Source: Candidatus Peregrinibacteria bacterium
GTDB taxonomy: Bacteria; Patescibacteriota; Gracilibacteria; UBA1369; LOWO2-01-FULL-3
Direction of reading: 5' to 3'
NCBI GenBank assembly: GCA_030688025.1
Contig: JAUYJL010000010.1
Location: 122,599 to 186,598 of the forward strand
Length of the DNA: 64,000 nucleotides
In this document: positions 1 to 7,937 of the stretch, one piece after another
Layout: every line of letters begins with the position of its first letter
How positions within the stretch are numbered: the first letter of the stretch is position 1
The notes under the pieces: model-generated
Seen by the model: only the letters and a program-made list of their open reading frames with translations
Told to the model about the DNA's origin: nothing
The model's database searches: none
Translations under genes and position numbers: made by a program

Positions 1-656
1 TTTTAGACATAGGAGGGGAATCCACAGGCCCAAATTCGAGATTCGTTACAGAAAAAGAAGAGCTCTCAAGGGTAATTCCGGTAATAAAAGCAATAAGAGA
101 ATTTTCAGACATCCCAATATCAATCGACACATACAAAGCAAATGTGGCCCTAGAAGCCATCCAAAACGGAGCAGACATGGTGAATGACGTAACAGCAATG
201 AGAGAAGATCCAAAAATGGCCGAGGTCGTAAAAAAACACAGATGCCCGATAATAATGATGTATTCAAAAGATAATTCCCCGCGCACCACAATAAAAGAAA
301 AAAAATATCCAAACGTAATGCAAACGATAAAAAAGTTTTTCGAAGAAAGAATTGCGTATGCAAAATCAAAAGGAATAAAAAGAGATCAAATAATAATAGA
401 TCCGGGAATGGGCCAATTTATAAGCAAAATCCCACATTATAGTTTCGAAATAATCGCAAAACTGCAAGAATTGGAAATTTTCAAAAAACCAATTCTCGTA
501 GGAATATCCAGGAAATCATTCCTACAGGAAGACTTAAGCTTAAGAGAAGAAAAAGCAAAAACATTAAGCGCTATTGCATATATTAATGGAGCCAATATAA
601 TAAGAACCCACGACGTAGGGGGACTTAGAAATTATTTAAACCTAATATGCCAATAG
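1..656 (+). CDS. folP: Dihydropteroate synthase, 5' end outside window
   Basis: Joins 6-hydroxymethyl-dihydropterin pyrophosphate to p-aminobenzoate to give dihydropteroate, in the cytoplasm. The open frame begins at base 3 and 217 residues are visible. It opens inside the first pterin-binding loop (DIGGESTGPNS), followed by SIDTYKANVA, NDVTAM, IIIDPGMGQF, GISRKSFL and a C-terminal RTHDVGG, all in DHPS order. The usual loop reads GGESTRPG; here Arg-Pro-Gly is replaced by Gly-Pro-Asn, which is odd. The gene overlaps the next one by 10 bp and is the first visible gene of a folate operon. The family call is firm. The start lies upstream of the window. Confidence 0.95.
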   Translation, partial: LDIGGESTGPNSRFVTEKEELSRVIPVIKAIREFSDIPISIDTYKANVALEAIQNGADMVNDVTAMREDPKMAEVVKKHRCPIIMMYSKDNSPRTTIKEKKYPNVMQTIKKFFEERIAYAKSKGIKRDQIIIDPGMGQFISKIPHYSFEIIAKLQELEIFKKPILVGISRKSFLQEDLSLREEKAKTLSAIAYINGANIIRTHDVGGLRNYLNLICQ

Positions 657-997
657 TAAAACTCAATTGTGTAGTAACATTCGCCGCCTCACATTTCCTC
701 ACGAAATACAAAGGTAAATGCGAAAATCTACACGGTCACAACTACAAACTCATAATAACGATCGAAGATACAGTCAAAGAAAACGGAATGGCCGTTGATT
801 TCAAAGATATAAAACAAATAGCCGAAGACAAAGTTTTGAAAATAGTAGACCACCGTCACTTAAACGACATAATAGATAATCCATCCGCGGAAAATCTTGC
901 AGTATGGGTATGGGATAAACTAAAAGATGATTTACCTCTGATCAAACTAACTGTTTTTGAAACAGAAGATTATTACTGCGAATATGAAGGCAAATAA
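647..997 (+). CDS. 6-pyruvoyl-tetrahydropterin synthase family protein (COG0720)
   Basis: A 116-aa T-fold enzyme with the zinc ligands His16, His29 and His31 (ASHF and LHGHNY) and Cys25 in CENLHGH. The downstream VDHRHLN supplies the usual catalytic His region. Family members make QueD-type carboxytetrahydropterin or, in the PTPS-III group, 6-hydroxymethyl-dihydropterin directly, bypassing FolB. It sits between folP and folK and no folB is present, so a folate role is the better inference. The retained Cys with an adjacent Glu leaves a dual or QueD role possible. The ATG overlaps folP by 10 bp. Confidence 0.88.
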   Translation: MPIVKLNCVVTFAASHFLTKYKGKCENLHGHNYKLIITIEDTVKENGMAVDFKDIKQIAEDKVLKIVDHRHLNDIIDNPSAENLAVWVWDKLKDDLPLIKLTVFETEDYYCEYEGK

Positions 998-1430
998 AGC
1001 ATATCTAAGCCTCGGATCAAATCTCGGAGACAGAGATGATTTTTTAAAGAAAGCTATTTCTGCAATAAAAAAAACAGAAAAAATCATAAAAAAATCTAAA
1101 ATTTACGAAACATCTCCTGTCGGACACAAAGACCAAGGAGATTTCTTAAACATGGTCATCAAAATAGAAACACTGCTTACTCCGCAAAAATTACTAGAAA
1201 AATTGATGGAAATAGAAAAAAAACTTGGGAGAGAACGAAGAATAAAAAATGGTCCGAGAACAATAGATATAGACATTTTGACATTTGGGAATACAATAGT
1301 CGACGAACCAAACCTAAAAATTCCGCATCCAAGAATGCATGAAAGAAAATTCGTACTAGTCCCACTAATGGAATTAACAGATAAAAAAGAAAAAATATCA
1401 CGATGGACCAAGAAAAAATCGAAAAATTAG
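984..1430 (+). CDS. folK: 2-amino-4-hydroxy-6-hydroxymethyldihydropteridine pyrophosphokinase
   Basis: HPPK transfers pyrophosphate from ATP to 6-hydroxymethyl-dihydropterin, giving the substrate of FolP. The 148-aa protein starts with AYLSLGSNLGDR and has TSPVGHKDQGDFLN, the signature GPRTIDIDIL, and HPRMHERKFVLVPL. I chose the ATG at 984 (MKANKAYLSLG) rather than an alternative start at 957, because HPPKs begin a few residues before the LSLGSN strand. It overlaps the PTPS gene by 14 bp and the next gene by 28 bp, so the folate genes are probably translationally coupled. Confidence 0.95.
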   Translation: MKANKAYLSLGSNLGDRDDFLKKAISAIKKTEKIIKKSKIYETSPVGHKDQGDFLNMVIKIETLLTPQKLLEKLMEIEKKLGRERRIKNGPRTIDIDILTFGNTIVDEPNLKIPHPRMHERKFVLVPLMELTDKKEKISRWTKKKSKN

Positions 1431-1954
1431 CAAAAGCCCTTCTAGAAGCCATCGGGGAAGACCCAAAAAGAGAAGGTTTAATAAAAACTCCTGAAAGAGT
1501 CGCAAAATCATTCAAAAAATTATTTGGAGGATACGACAAAAATCCGGAAGATATTTTGACTGAATTCGACGGTGAAAATTACGACGAAATGATCATCTGT
1601 AAAAACATAGATTTTTATTCGACATGTGAACATCACATGATTCCATTTTTCGGAAGAATATCAATCGGATACATTCCAAATAAAAAAATAATCGGAATCT
1701 CGAAACTACCAAGAATAGTGGAAATATTCAGCCGCAGATTGCAAAACCAAGAACGTATGACAATGCAGATTGCTAACACTTTAAACACACTTTTAAAGCC
1801 ACAAGGGGTCGGAGTGGTAGTGGAAGCTCAACATCTATGCACAATGGCCAGAGGAGTGGAAAAACAAAACGCATCGATGACAACATCATCCTTCACGGGA
1901 CTTTTCAAAAAGAAACTTAAAACAAGAAGTGAATTTTTAAGATTGATAGAGTGA
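1403..1954 (+). CDS. folE: GTP cyclohydrolase I
   Basis: First committed step of pterin synthesis: GTP to 7,8-dihydroneopterin triphosphate. The 183 aa match the normal family length. Zinc and active-site motifs are visible as STCEHHMIPF (Cys plus two His) and EAQHLCTMARGV (second Cys), with the C-terminal SSFTGLF typical of FolE type I. It overlaps folK by 28 bp, and its stop TGA overlaps the GTG start of pabA by 4 bp. Its product probably feeds the PTPS encoded two genes upstream. Use of TGA as a real stop here argues against a UGA-recoded genetic code. Confidence 0.97.
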   Translation: MDQEKIEKLAKALLEAIGEDPKREGLIKTPERVAKSFKKLFGGYDKNPEDILTEFDGENYDEMIICKNIDFYSTCEHHMIPFFGRISIGYIPNKKIIGISKLPRIVEIFSRRLQNQERMTMQIANTLNTLLKPQGVGVVVEAQHLCTMARGVEKQNASMTTSSFTGLFKKKLKTRSEFLRLIE

Positions 1955-2511
1955 TTTTACTGATAGACAATTATGATTCCTTCACCTACAACCTCTATCA
2001 ATTGATAGAAAGCCTAGGAGAGGAAACAAAAGTCGTGAAAAACGATGAGATTACGATAAACGAAATAAAAAAAATAAAACCTTCCAAAATAGTAATATCT
2101 CCAGGGCCAGGAAGCCCTAAGGATTCAGGCATTTCAAAACAAGTGATAGAGACCTTCTACAAAGAAATTCCAATTCTTGGAGTATGTTTAGGACATCAAT
2201 GCATAGGAGAAATATTCGGATCAAAAGTCGTACATGCAAAAAAATTAATGCACGGGAAAACCTCCAAGATTTATCACGATAAAAAATATATATTTAAAAA
2301 CTTGAAAAATCCGTTTACAGGAGCCAGATATCACTCATTAATAATAAACAAAATTCCAAAAGATTTTCTACTCACAGCATGGACAAAGGAAAAAGAAATA
2401 ATGGGAATAAAGCACGAAAAATATAAATTATTCGGAGTACAATTTCATCCTGAATCATTTATGACCGAAGAAGGAGAAAAAATAATGAAAAATTTTCTGA
2501 ATGAAAACTAA
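1951..2511 (+). CDS. pabA: Aminodeoxychorismate synthase glutamine amidotransferase subunit
   Basis: A class I glutamine amidotransferase of 186 aa that supplies ammonia to PabB. Motifs: LLIDNYDSFTYNL at the N-terminus, SPGPGSP, the nucleophile elbow GVCLGHQCIG (Cys), and FHPESFMTEEG carrying the catalytic His and Glu. It starts with GTG in a GTGA overlap with folE, and its end overlaps pabB by 11 bp. TrpG is the close paralogue. The folate context and the lack of trp genes favour PabA, although one subunit can serve both pathways. Confidence 0.92.
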   Translation: MILLIDNYDSFTYNLYQLIESLGEETKVVKNDEITINEIKKIKPSKIVISPGPGSPKDSGISKQVIETFYKEIPILGVCLGHQCIGEIFGSKVVHAKKLMHGKTSKIYHDKKYIFKNLKNPFTGARYHSLIINKIPKDFLLTAWTKEKEIMGIKHEKYKLFGVQFHPESFMTEEGEKIMKNFLNEN

Positions 2512-3760
2512 AATAATCAAAAACAAGAAATTGCTAAACGTCTTCAAAAGGCTCAAGGAAGACAAAAAGAACGCATGCTTATTTTACAGCAGGCAAAAAG
2601 AAGGATGGGAAAAAATATTAGCATGGAATCCAAAAGAAAAATTTTCATACAAAATTTCAAGTAAAGATTTTGAAGAAAATGTAACAAAATTCATAGAAGA
2701 AGAAACAAAAAAAAAGAGAAAAATATTAGGCTTTTTCTCTTATGACATAGGATACAAAATACACAAAATTAAAAATATTGCAAAAGACGATTTAGCGCTT
2801 CCAGACATATATTTATTGTCTTTCGAGAACTGGACAACAGAAGAAGGCAATGAAATAAAAATACATTTTCAGAAAGAAAATTTCAAAGAAGAAATCGAAA
2901 AGATAATAGGAGAAAAAAATGTCATAAAAAATACTTTATCAAAAAGTAAAAATTTCGAAACTCAACAAAGTAGAAACTCTTACAACAAGGCTTACTTCAC
3001 TACAAAAAATCACATAAAAGAAGGCGACATATATCAATTAAATTTAACTCACAGACTCCACGCAAAAACAAAAACGCCATCAAGCGAAATATTCAAAAAA
3101 ATAATAGAAAACAACGAAGTTGGATTTTTGGCTTACATAAGGGGTGAAAACTTCGAGATACTAAGCGCATCTCCGGAACGTTTTGTAAGAATAAAAGGAA
3201 ATAAAATCGAAACAAGCCCGATAAAAGGCACACGCCCAAGAGGAAAAACAAAAGCAGAAGATATAAAATTGAAAAACGAATTAAAGAAAAACAAAAAAGA
3301 AGAAGCGGAATTAAACATGATTACAGATTTACTTAGAAATGATTTAGGGAAATTTTGCAAAACCGGAAGTGTAAAAGTTGAAAAAAAAAGAATCATCAAA
3401 AAATATAACAATGTTTGGCATACATTAAGCAAGATTTCAGGAGAAATAGGCAGAAAAACAAATCCGATTAAAGGGCTTATATCAATGCTTCCCGGGGGAT
3501 CCATAACAGGATGCCCAAAAAAACGAGCGATAGAAATAATAGACGAAATTGAACCTACAACCAGAGGAATTTACACCGGAATAATTGGACAAATCACAAA
3601 TAAAAATGACATGGACTTTAGCATCGCAATAAGGACTATAATAAGAAAAGAAGAAAACCTCTATCTTCAAGTCGGAGGAGGAATAGTCGCAGACTCAAAA
3701 AACAAAGATGAATTTGAAGAAACATTGCACAAAGCAAAATCATTCATGAAAATATTATGA
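2501..3760 (+). CDS. pabB: Aminodeoxychorismate synthase component I
   Basis: A chorismate-utilising enzyme of 419 aa that makes 4-amino-4-deoxychorismate with ammonia from PabA. The C-terminal chorismate-binding domain is clear: SPIKGTRPRGKT, ELNMITDLLRNDLG, and MLPGGSITGCPKKRA followed by EIIDEIEP and RGIYTG. The N-terminal third is divergent and Lys-rich. The PIKGT form with Lys is the PabB-type signature, in contrast to the usual TrpE motif. The last codons overlap pabC in an ATGA. Very A-rich codon use reflects the strand bias. Confidence 0.93.
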   Translation: MKTKIIKNKKLLNVFKRLKEDKKNACLFYSRQKEGWEKILAWNPKEKFSYKISSKDFEENVTKFIEEETKKKRKILGFFSYDIGYKIHKIKNIAKDDLALPDIYLLSFENWTTEEGNEIKIHFQKENFKEEIEKIIGEKNVIKNTLSKSKNFETQQSRNSYNKAYFTTKNHIKEGDIYQLNLTHRLHAKTKTPSSEIFKKIIENNEVGFLAYIRGENFEILSASPERFVRIKGNKIETSPIKGTRPRGKTKAEDIKLKNELKKNKKEEAELNMITDLLRNDLGKFCKTGSVKVEKKRIIKKYNNVWHTLSKISGEIGRKTNPIKGLISMLPGGSITGCPKKRAIEIIDEIEPTTRGIYTGIIGQITNKNDMDFSIAIRTIIRKEENLYLQVGGGIVADSKNKDEFEETLHKAKSFMKIL

Positions 3761-4521
3761 TAATACTCCACAACAATAAATTCGTAAAAAAAGCGCTTGT
3801 AGACGCCACCGGACCATTCAGCAGGGGAGAGGGGATTTTCGAAACATTAAGAGTCGTCAACAAAAAAGCAGTATTACTAAAAATGCATTTAGACAGATTT
3901 TTTTATTCAGCAAAAAAAATAAATTTAAAAATAAAATACAGCCGAGAAGAAATCCTAAAAATGTTTGAGAGAGTCATAAAAAAATCTCCGCACAAAGCAC
4001 AAAGAGTTAAAATAATAGCCACATCAAGCGACATAATAGTCACATCAATAAAAACAAAAATCAACAAAAAAATATATTCCGGAATCTCAATGAAAAGCAC
4101 TAATCTTCAAAGAAGCATGCCGGAAATAAAATCAATGTCACACCTAACTTCATTTCTAGCACACGAAAATGCAGTCAAAGCAGGTTTCTTTGACGCATTA
4201 CTAATAGACGATAATAACGAAGTATACGAAGGCGCGTACAGCAATATTTTCTGGTTCGAAAAAGACACATTATGCACACGAAAAAACAAAGTCCTTCCAG
4301 GAATAACAAGAGAAATCATATTGAAAAACACAAAATTCAAAACAAAATTTAAAACAATAAAACTGCAAGATCTAAAAAAACAAAAAGAAATATTTCTGAC
4401 GCAAAGCATAACCCTCGTTGTCCCTATAACAAAAATCGACACAACAAAAATAAACAACGGCAAAATAGGGGATAACACAAAAACAATAATGAAAGAGATT
4501 AATTCTTTGCTTTCCTCCTGA
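3757..4521 (+). CDS. pabC: Aminodeoxychorismate lyase (class IV PLP enzyme)
   Basis: A fold-type IV PLP enzyme of 254 aa that releases pyruvate and p-aminobenzoate from aminodeoxychorismate. It shows SRGEGIFETLRV near the N-terminus, DALLIDDNNEVYEGAYSNIF with the conserved Glu and Ser-Asn, and VLPGITREII. D-amino-acid or branched-chain aminotransferases share the fold, but its place directly behind pabA-pabB (4-bp overlap) supports PabC. It ends the operon and its 3' end overlaps the convergent DedA gene by 23 bp. Confidence 0.87.
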   Translation: MIILHNNKFVKKALVDATGPFSRGEGIFETLRVVNKKAVLLKMHLDRFFYSAKKINLKIKYSREEILKMFERVIKKSPHKAQRVKIIATSSDIIVTSIKTKINKKIYSGISMKSTNLQRSMPEIKSMSHLTSFLAHENAVKAGFFDALLIDDNNEVYEGAYSNIFWFEKDTLCTRKNKVLPGITREIILKNTKFKTKFKTIKLQDLKKQKEIFLTQSITLVVPITKIDTTKINNGKIGDNTKTIMKEINSLLSS

Positions 4522-5119
4522 TCTTCACGAAAAAGAAAGAAATAATGAAAACAACAAATACCGCAAGAAAACCAAGCCCTATAGTTTTAGAATACATAAA
4601 AATGAAATCCTGATTTTGTCCGAAAAAATAGCCAAGAGCCGCCAATATCGCACTCCAAACAATAGCTCCTGCAAAAGTATAAAGAACAAACGAAAAATAA
4701 TTCATTTTTACGAAACCAGCCGGAATTGAGATAAGATGCCTAATTCCCGGAACAAGTCTTCCTAAAAAAGTCGCCAAATTTCCTCTCTCCAAAAAATATT
4801 TTTCAGCCTTTTCTATGTGAGATTTTTTTAAAAATATAAACTTAGCCCATTTTTTTTCAGCAATAAGATAAACAAGTGGTCTTCCCAAAATTCTAGCTAG
4901 AACATAATTAAAAGAAGCACCTAAAACACTTCCAAGCCCTGCCAAAAGCACAATTAAAAAAACATTCATTTCTCCTCTTGAAGCCAAATACGCCGCAGGA
5001 GGCACAACTAATTCCGAAGGCAAAGGAATAAAAGAACTTTCCACCGCCATCAAAAAGAAAACCCCACCATATCCAAGATCAGCAGCGAAAGCCAATAATT
5101 TAGTTATTAATAATTCCAT
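4499..5119 (-). CDS. DedA family membrane protein
   Basis: A 206-aa polytopic inner-membrane protein with the DedA/SNARE-associated signature: FFLMAVESSFIPLPSELVVP at residues 20-40, then FNYVLARILGRP, FLGRLVPGIRHLISIPAG, and two C-terminal hydrophobic helices. DedA proteins act in lipid flipping and membrane homeostasis; the substrate here is unknown. The start overlaps the stop of the upstream 78-aa gene by one base, so the two are probably cotranscribed. Its 3' end overlaps pabC. Confidence 0.92.
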   Translation of the reverse strand: MELLITKLLAFAADLGYGGVFFLMAVESSFIPLPSELVVPPAAYLASRGEMNVFLIVLLAGLGSVLGASFNYVLARILGRPLVYLIAEKKWAKFIFLKKSHIEKAEKYFLERGNLATFLGRLVPGIRHLISIPAGFVKMNYFSFVLYTFAGAIVWSAILAALGYFFGQNQDFIFMYSKTIGLGFLAVFVVFIISFFFVKIRRKAKN

Positions 5120-5355
5120 TAAACTATATCCTTTAAATCTTCATCAGGAAGATAAAGCAAAAACGCTCCAATCAAGATTGAGATAATATTACTAAGAAGA
5201 GGCCGATCAGGAAGCAAATAGATATCAAGCAAATTCCAAAGCCCTCTCCAAAGAAAAGTCATAGCAATGAAAGCAAACATGACTCCAAAAAACTTTTTAT
5301 GTAACCTCAAAGAAAACCTAATTTTTTTCTGAACTTCTTTGACAGAACCATTCAT
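5119..5355 (-). CDS. Small two-helix membrane protein
   Basis: A 78-aa protein I do not recognise. A basic N-terminal segment (residues 1-22) precedes two predicted membrane helices (about 24-45 and 52-70), ending in an acidic tail. It lies directly upstream of the DedA gene with a one-base stop/start overlap and downstream of tRNA-Leu on the same strand. It may be a partner of DedA, but only location supports that. Confidence 0.7.
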   Translation of the reverse strand: MNGSVKEVQKKIRFSLRLHKKFFGVMFAFIAMTFLWRGLWNLLDIYLLPDRPLLSNIISILIGAFLLYLPDEDLKDIV

Positions 5356-5377
5356 AGGAATTATATATTAAAAAATA

Positions 5378-5464
5378 TGGTGCCCAAGGAGGGAATCGAA
5401 CCCTCACGATGTTGCCACCACGGGATTTTGAGTCCCGCGCGTCTACCAATTCCGCCACCTGGGC
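5378..5464 (-). tRNA. tRNA-Leu (anticodon CAA)
   Basis: Read on the minus strand the 87-nt gene begins GCCCAGGTGGCGGAATTGGT and ends with an encoded CCA. The seven-base acceptor pairs with CTTGGGC. The anticodon stem CGGGA/TCCCG encloses CTCAAAA, giving anticodon CAA. A long variable arm (GTGGTGGCAACATCGT) marks it as class II, as expected for leucine. The T arm contains GGGTTCGATTCCC. Confidence 0.95.
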
Positions 5465-5534
5465 ATTTTTAAAAAAGCGCAACTAAAATTAACAAACAAT
5501 TGATAATAAGTCAAAAGATTGCTAGGTTATATCC

Positions 5535-6845
5535 ATGTTTTGTGATGAATTAAAAATAAAGGTGCGCGCAGGGAACGGTGGAGATGGCTGTATTAGCTTC
5601 CGCAGAGAGAAATTTGTGGCCAAAGGAGGCCCAAATGGCGGAGACGGCGGAAACGGCGGAAACATCGTAATAAAGACAAATTTAAACTTAAACACTTTAA
5701 GTAACCTTGTTAATAAAAAAGAATACAAAGCTCCAAAAGGAGAAAATGGTATGGGTTCAAACATGTACGGGAAAAGAGGGGAGAACCTCGAAATAGAAGT
5801 CCCAATCGGCACAATAATATTCAATTCTGACAAATCAAAAGTATTAGCAGATCTCTCAAAAGAAGGAGATGAAATAATAATAGCAAAAGGTGGAAAAGGA
5901 GGGATGGGGAATGCACGTTTTGTGTCATCAATAAGACAAACGCCTCGATTTGCTGAAACAGGAGAGCCAGGAGAAGAAAAAGAAATAGTAATGGAATTAA
6001 AACTGGTTGCAGACATTGGAATTATTGGTCTTCCATCCGCCGGAAAATCAACACTAATTTCTGTAATCAGCAACGCAAGACCGAAAATCGCTGAATATCA
6101 CTTCACGACACTTATCCCAAATCTAGGAGTTGTAAATATGTCTAAATTTGGAGGAGACGCAAATGATTCATTTGTCGTAGCAGACATTCCAGGGCTTATA
6201 GAAGGCGCAAGTCAAGGGAAAGGACTTGGCCATCAATTTTTGAAACATATCGCAAGAACTCAAATTTTGATTCATGTCATTGATGGATATTTAGAAAACG
6301 CAGACAAAAATTTCAAAACAATAAACAAAGAACTAAAAGATTTTGACAAAACATTGGCGAAAAAAACACAGATCGTAGTTATAAACAAAATAGATTTACT
6401 CGATGACGAAGCCCTAAAAGCAAAAAAGAAAGAACTCAGGAAAGCCTACAAAAAAGGAGAGATATTCGAAATATCAAGCGTAACACACGAAGGGCTAAAA
6501 CCTCTTTTGTTTGAAATATCCAAGAGACTTATAGAATTCAGAAGAAACTTAAGAAATAATCCACCGGAAGAATCAGAAGGAATGACCGTGTTAAAGCCAC
6601 ATCTTGAAAAAGTTCCATTCATCCTGGAAAAAATAAAAAAGACAAAAAGCCATAAAACATTCAAAATAAGCGGAACAAGAATAAACAGACTCGCAATCAT
6701 GACAGACATCAGAAATCCAGAAGGACTTGAAAGAATGTACATATATATGGAAAAATTAGGTATCAAAAAATTAATTAACAAAAAAGGAGCCACATTCGGA
6801 GATTTCATAGAAATAAATGGCAAAAAAATACCTTACAGGAAATAA
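5535..6845 (+). CDS. obgE: GTPase Obg/CgtA
   Basis: A ribosome-associated GTPase of 436 aa acting in 50S assembly and stress control. Order: Gly-rich Obg fold (residues 1 to about 158, with repeated GGDGGNGG-like turns), G domain with GLPSAGKST (Walker A), DIPGLIEGA (G3), NKIDL (G4) and ISSVTHEG (G5), then a C-terminal OCT domain from about residue 345. Length and architecture are normal. The pth start codon follows its stop with no gap. A weak promoter (TTGATA/TAGGTT) would start transcription at or near the ATG. Confidence 0.97.
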   Translation: MFCDELKIKVRAGNGGDGCISFRREKFVAKGGPNGGDGGNGGNIVIKTNLNLNTLSNLVNKKEYKAPKGENGMGSNMYGKRGENLEIEVPIGTIIFNSDKSKVLADLSKEGDEIIIAKGGKGGMGNARFVSSIRQTPRFAETGEPGEEKEIVMELKLVADIGIIGLPSAGKSTLISVISNARPKIAEYHFTTLIPNLGVVNMSKFGGDANDSFVVADIPGLIEGASQGKGLGHQFLKHIARTQILIHVIDGYLENADKNFKTINKELKDFDKTLAKKTQIVVINKIDLLDDEALKAKKKELRKAYKKGEIFEISSVTHEGLKPLLFEISKRLIEFRRNLRNNPPEESEGMTVLKPHLEKVPFILEKIKKTKSHKTFKISGTRINRLAIMTDIRNPEGLERMYIYMEKLGIKKLINKKGATFGDFIEINGKKIPYRK

Positions 6846-7409
6846 ATGAAAATCATCGTAGGCTTAGGAAATATAGGAGAAAAATACGAAAATACACGCC
6901 ATAACGTGGGATTTATGTTCATCGACGAGCTTATAAAAGAATTAGAAAAAAAACTCGACCAAAAAATATCCACAGAAGAAAGCCCTAAATTCAAAGCGGA
7001 AATATGCAAATTTTCATACGAAGGAAAAGATTTTTTGTTGGTCAAACCTAGTACATTCATGAATCTGTCAGGAGAATCTATCTCAAAAATATTAAATTTC
7101 TACAAAGAAACCCCAACAAACTTATTCGTCATCTATGATGATATAGACCTTCCCTTAGGCAAAATACGAATAAGGGAAACGGGATCGGCCGGAACTCACA
7201 ACGGAATGAAATCCGTAATCCAACAACTCGGCACAGAAGATTTCGTAAGAATCCGCATAGGCATCGAAAGCAGGGGAACGTCAAGCCCAAAACAACAAGA
7301 TATTAGCGATTTCGTCCTATCCAAGTTCAAAGAAGATGAACTTTCAGAGGTAAAAAAAGCCATAGAAGAGGGAATAAAAGAACTAAAAAACCTCATGATT
7401 TCAAAATAA
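6846..7409 (+). CDS. pth: Peptidyl-tRNA hydrolase
   Basis: Releases peptides from dropped-off peptidyl-tRNA; 187 aa. It carries VGLGNIGEKYENTRHNVGF with the catalytic His, PSTFMNLSGES, DDIDLPLGKIRIRE and GSAGTHNGMKSV. All active-site signatures of bacterial Pth are present. The ATG directly abuts the obg stop, so the two are one operon. Confidence 0.97.
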   Translation: MKIIVGLGNIGEKYENTRHNVGFMFIDELIKELEKKLDQKISTEESPKFKAEICKFSYEGKDFLLVKPSTFMNLSGESISKILNFYKETPTNLFVIYDDIDLPLGKIRIRETGSAGTHNGMKSVIQQLGTEDFVRIRIGIESRGTSSPKQQDISDFVLSKFKEDELSEVKKAIEEGIKELKNLMISK

Positions 7410-7411
7410 GC

Positions 7412-7440
7412 TTGACCTATTCAGGATTTTTACGTAGATT
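7412..7440 (+). promoter_or_regulatory. Promoter upstream of rplU
   Basis: TTGACC (7412-7417), a 17-bp spacer and TAGATT (7435-7440). The predicted start is about 30 nt before the rplU ATG. A small dyad, CGTAG-ATTAC-CTACG (7433-7447), overlaps the -10 and could be an operator or a leader hairpin. Confidence 0.5.
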
Positions 7441-7475
7441 ACCTACGCAAATTTTACGTATTAAACACCAAAAAA

Positions 7476-7934
7476 ATGTTCGCAATAATAGAGACAGGAG
7501 GAAAACAATATAAAATCGAAAAAGGATCAGTTTTAGAAATTGAAAAACTGGAACTAAATGCAGAAGACAAAGTCGAAATAGACAAGGTCGTTTTAATCGT
7601 AGATGGAGATGATGTAAAAATGGGAACACCTTATCTAGAAGGCGCTTTCGCAGAAGTAAAAGTCTTAGAACAAACAAAAGCGGACAAGATCTATGTATAC
7701 AAAATGAAAGCTAAAAAGAGATATCAGAAAAAACAAGGACACAGGCAAAAACTTACAAAAGTAGAAGTGTTAAGCATTTCAGCTTCAGGAGCAAAACCTG
7801 TAGAGAAAAAAGTTAAAGAAGAAGTCGTAGTTGAAAAGAAACCAAAGGCAGAAAAGAAACCAAAAACAGAAAAAAAGACAACCGTAAAAAAAGCTACAAC
7901 GAAAAAAACAACTTCAGAAAAAAAAGAAGCTTAA
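7476..7934 (+). CDS. rplU: Ribosomal protein bL21 with Lys/Thr-rich C-terminal extension
   Basis: Residues 1-103 are a standard bL21: MFAIIETGGKQYKIEKGS, the central KVLIVDGDDVKMGTPYL-like region, and KKRYQKKQGHRQKLT, which binds 23S rRNA. Residues about 104-152 form an extra low-complexity tail of Lys, Glu and Thr that ordinary L21 proteins lack. The usual partner rpmA (bL27) does not follow; the convergent pseudouridine synthase ends 3 bp away. The tail resembles other lysine-rich ribosomal protein extensions and probably binds RNA. Confidence 0.95.
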   Translation: MFAIIETGGKQYKIEKGSVLEIEKLELNAEDKVEIDKVVLIVDGDDVKMGTPYLEGAFAEVKVLEQTKADKIYVYKMKAKKRYQKKQGHRQKLTKVEVLSISASGAKPVEKKVKEEVVVEKKPKAEKKPKTEKKTTVKKATTKKTTSEKKEA

Positions 7935-7937
7935 ATC

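Noticed and set aside
46..369. 107-residue minus-strand frame over folP
   Set aside because: It lies wholly inside folP, is Leu/Arg-rich by antisense, and has no conserved motif.
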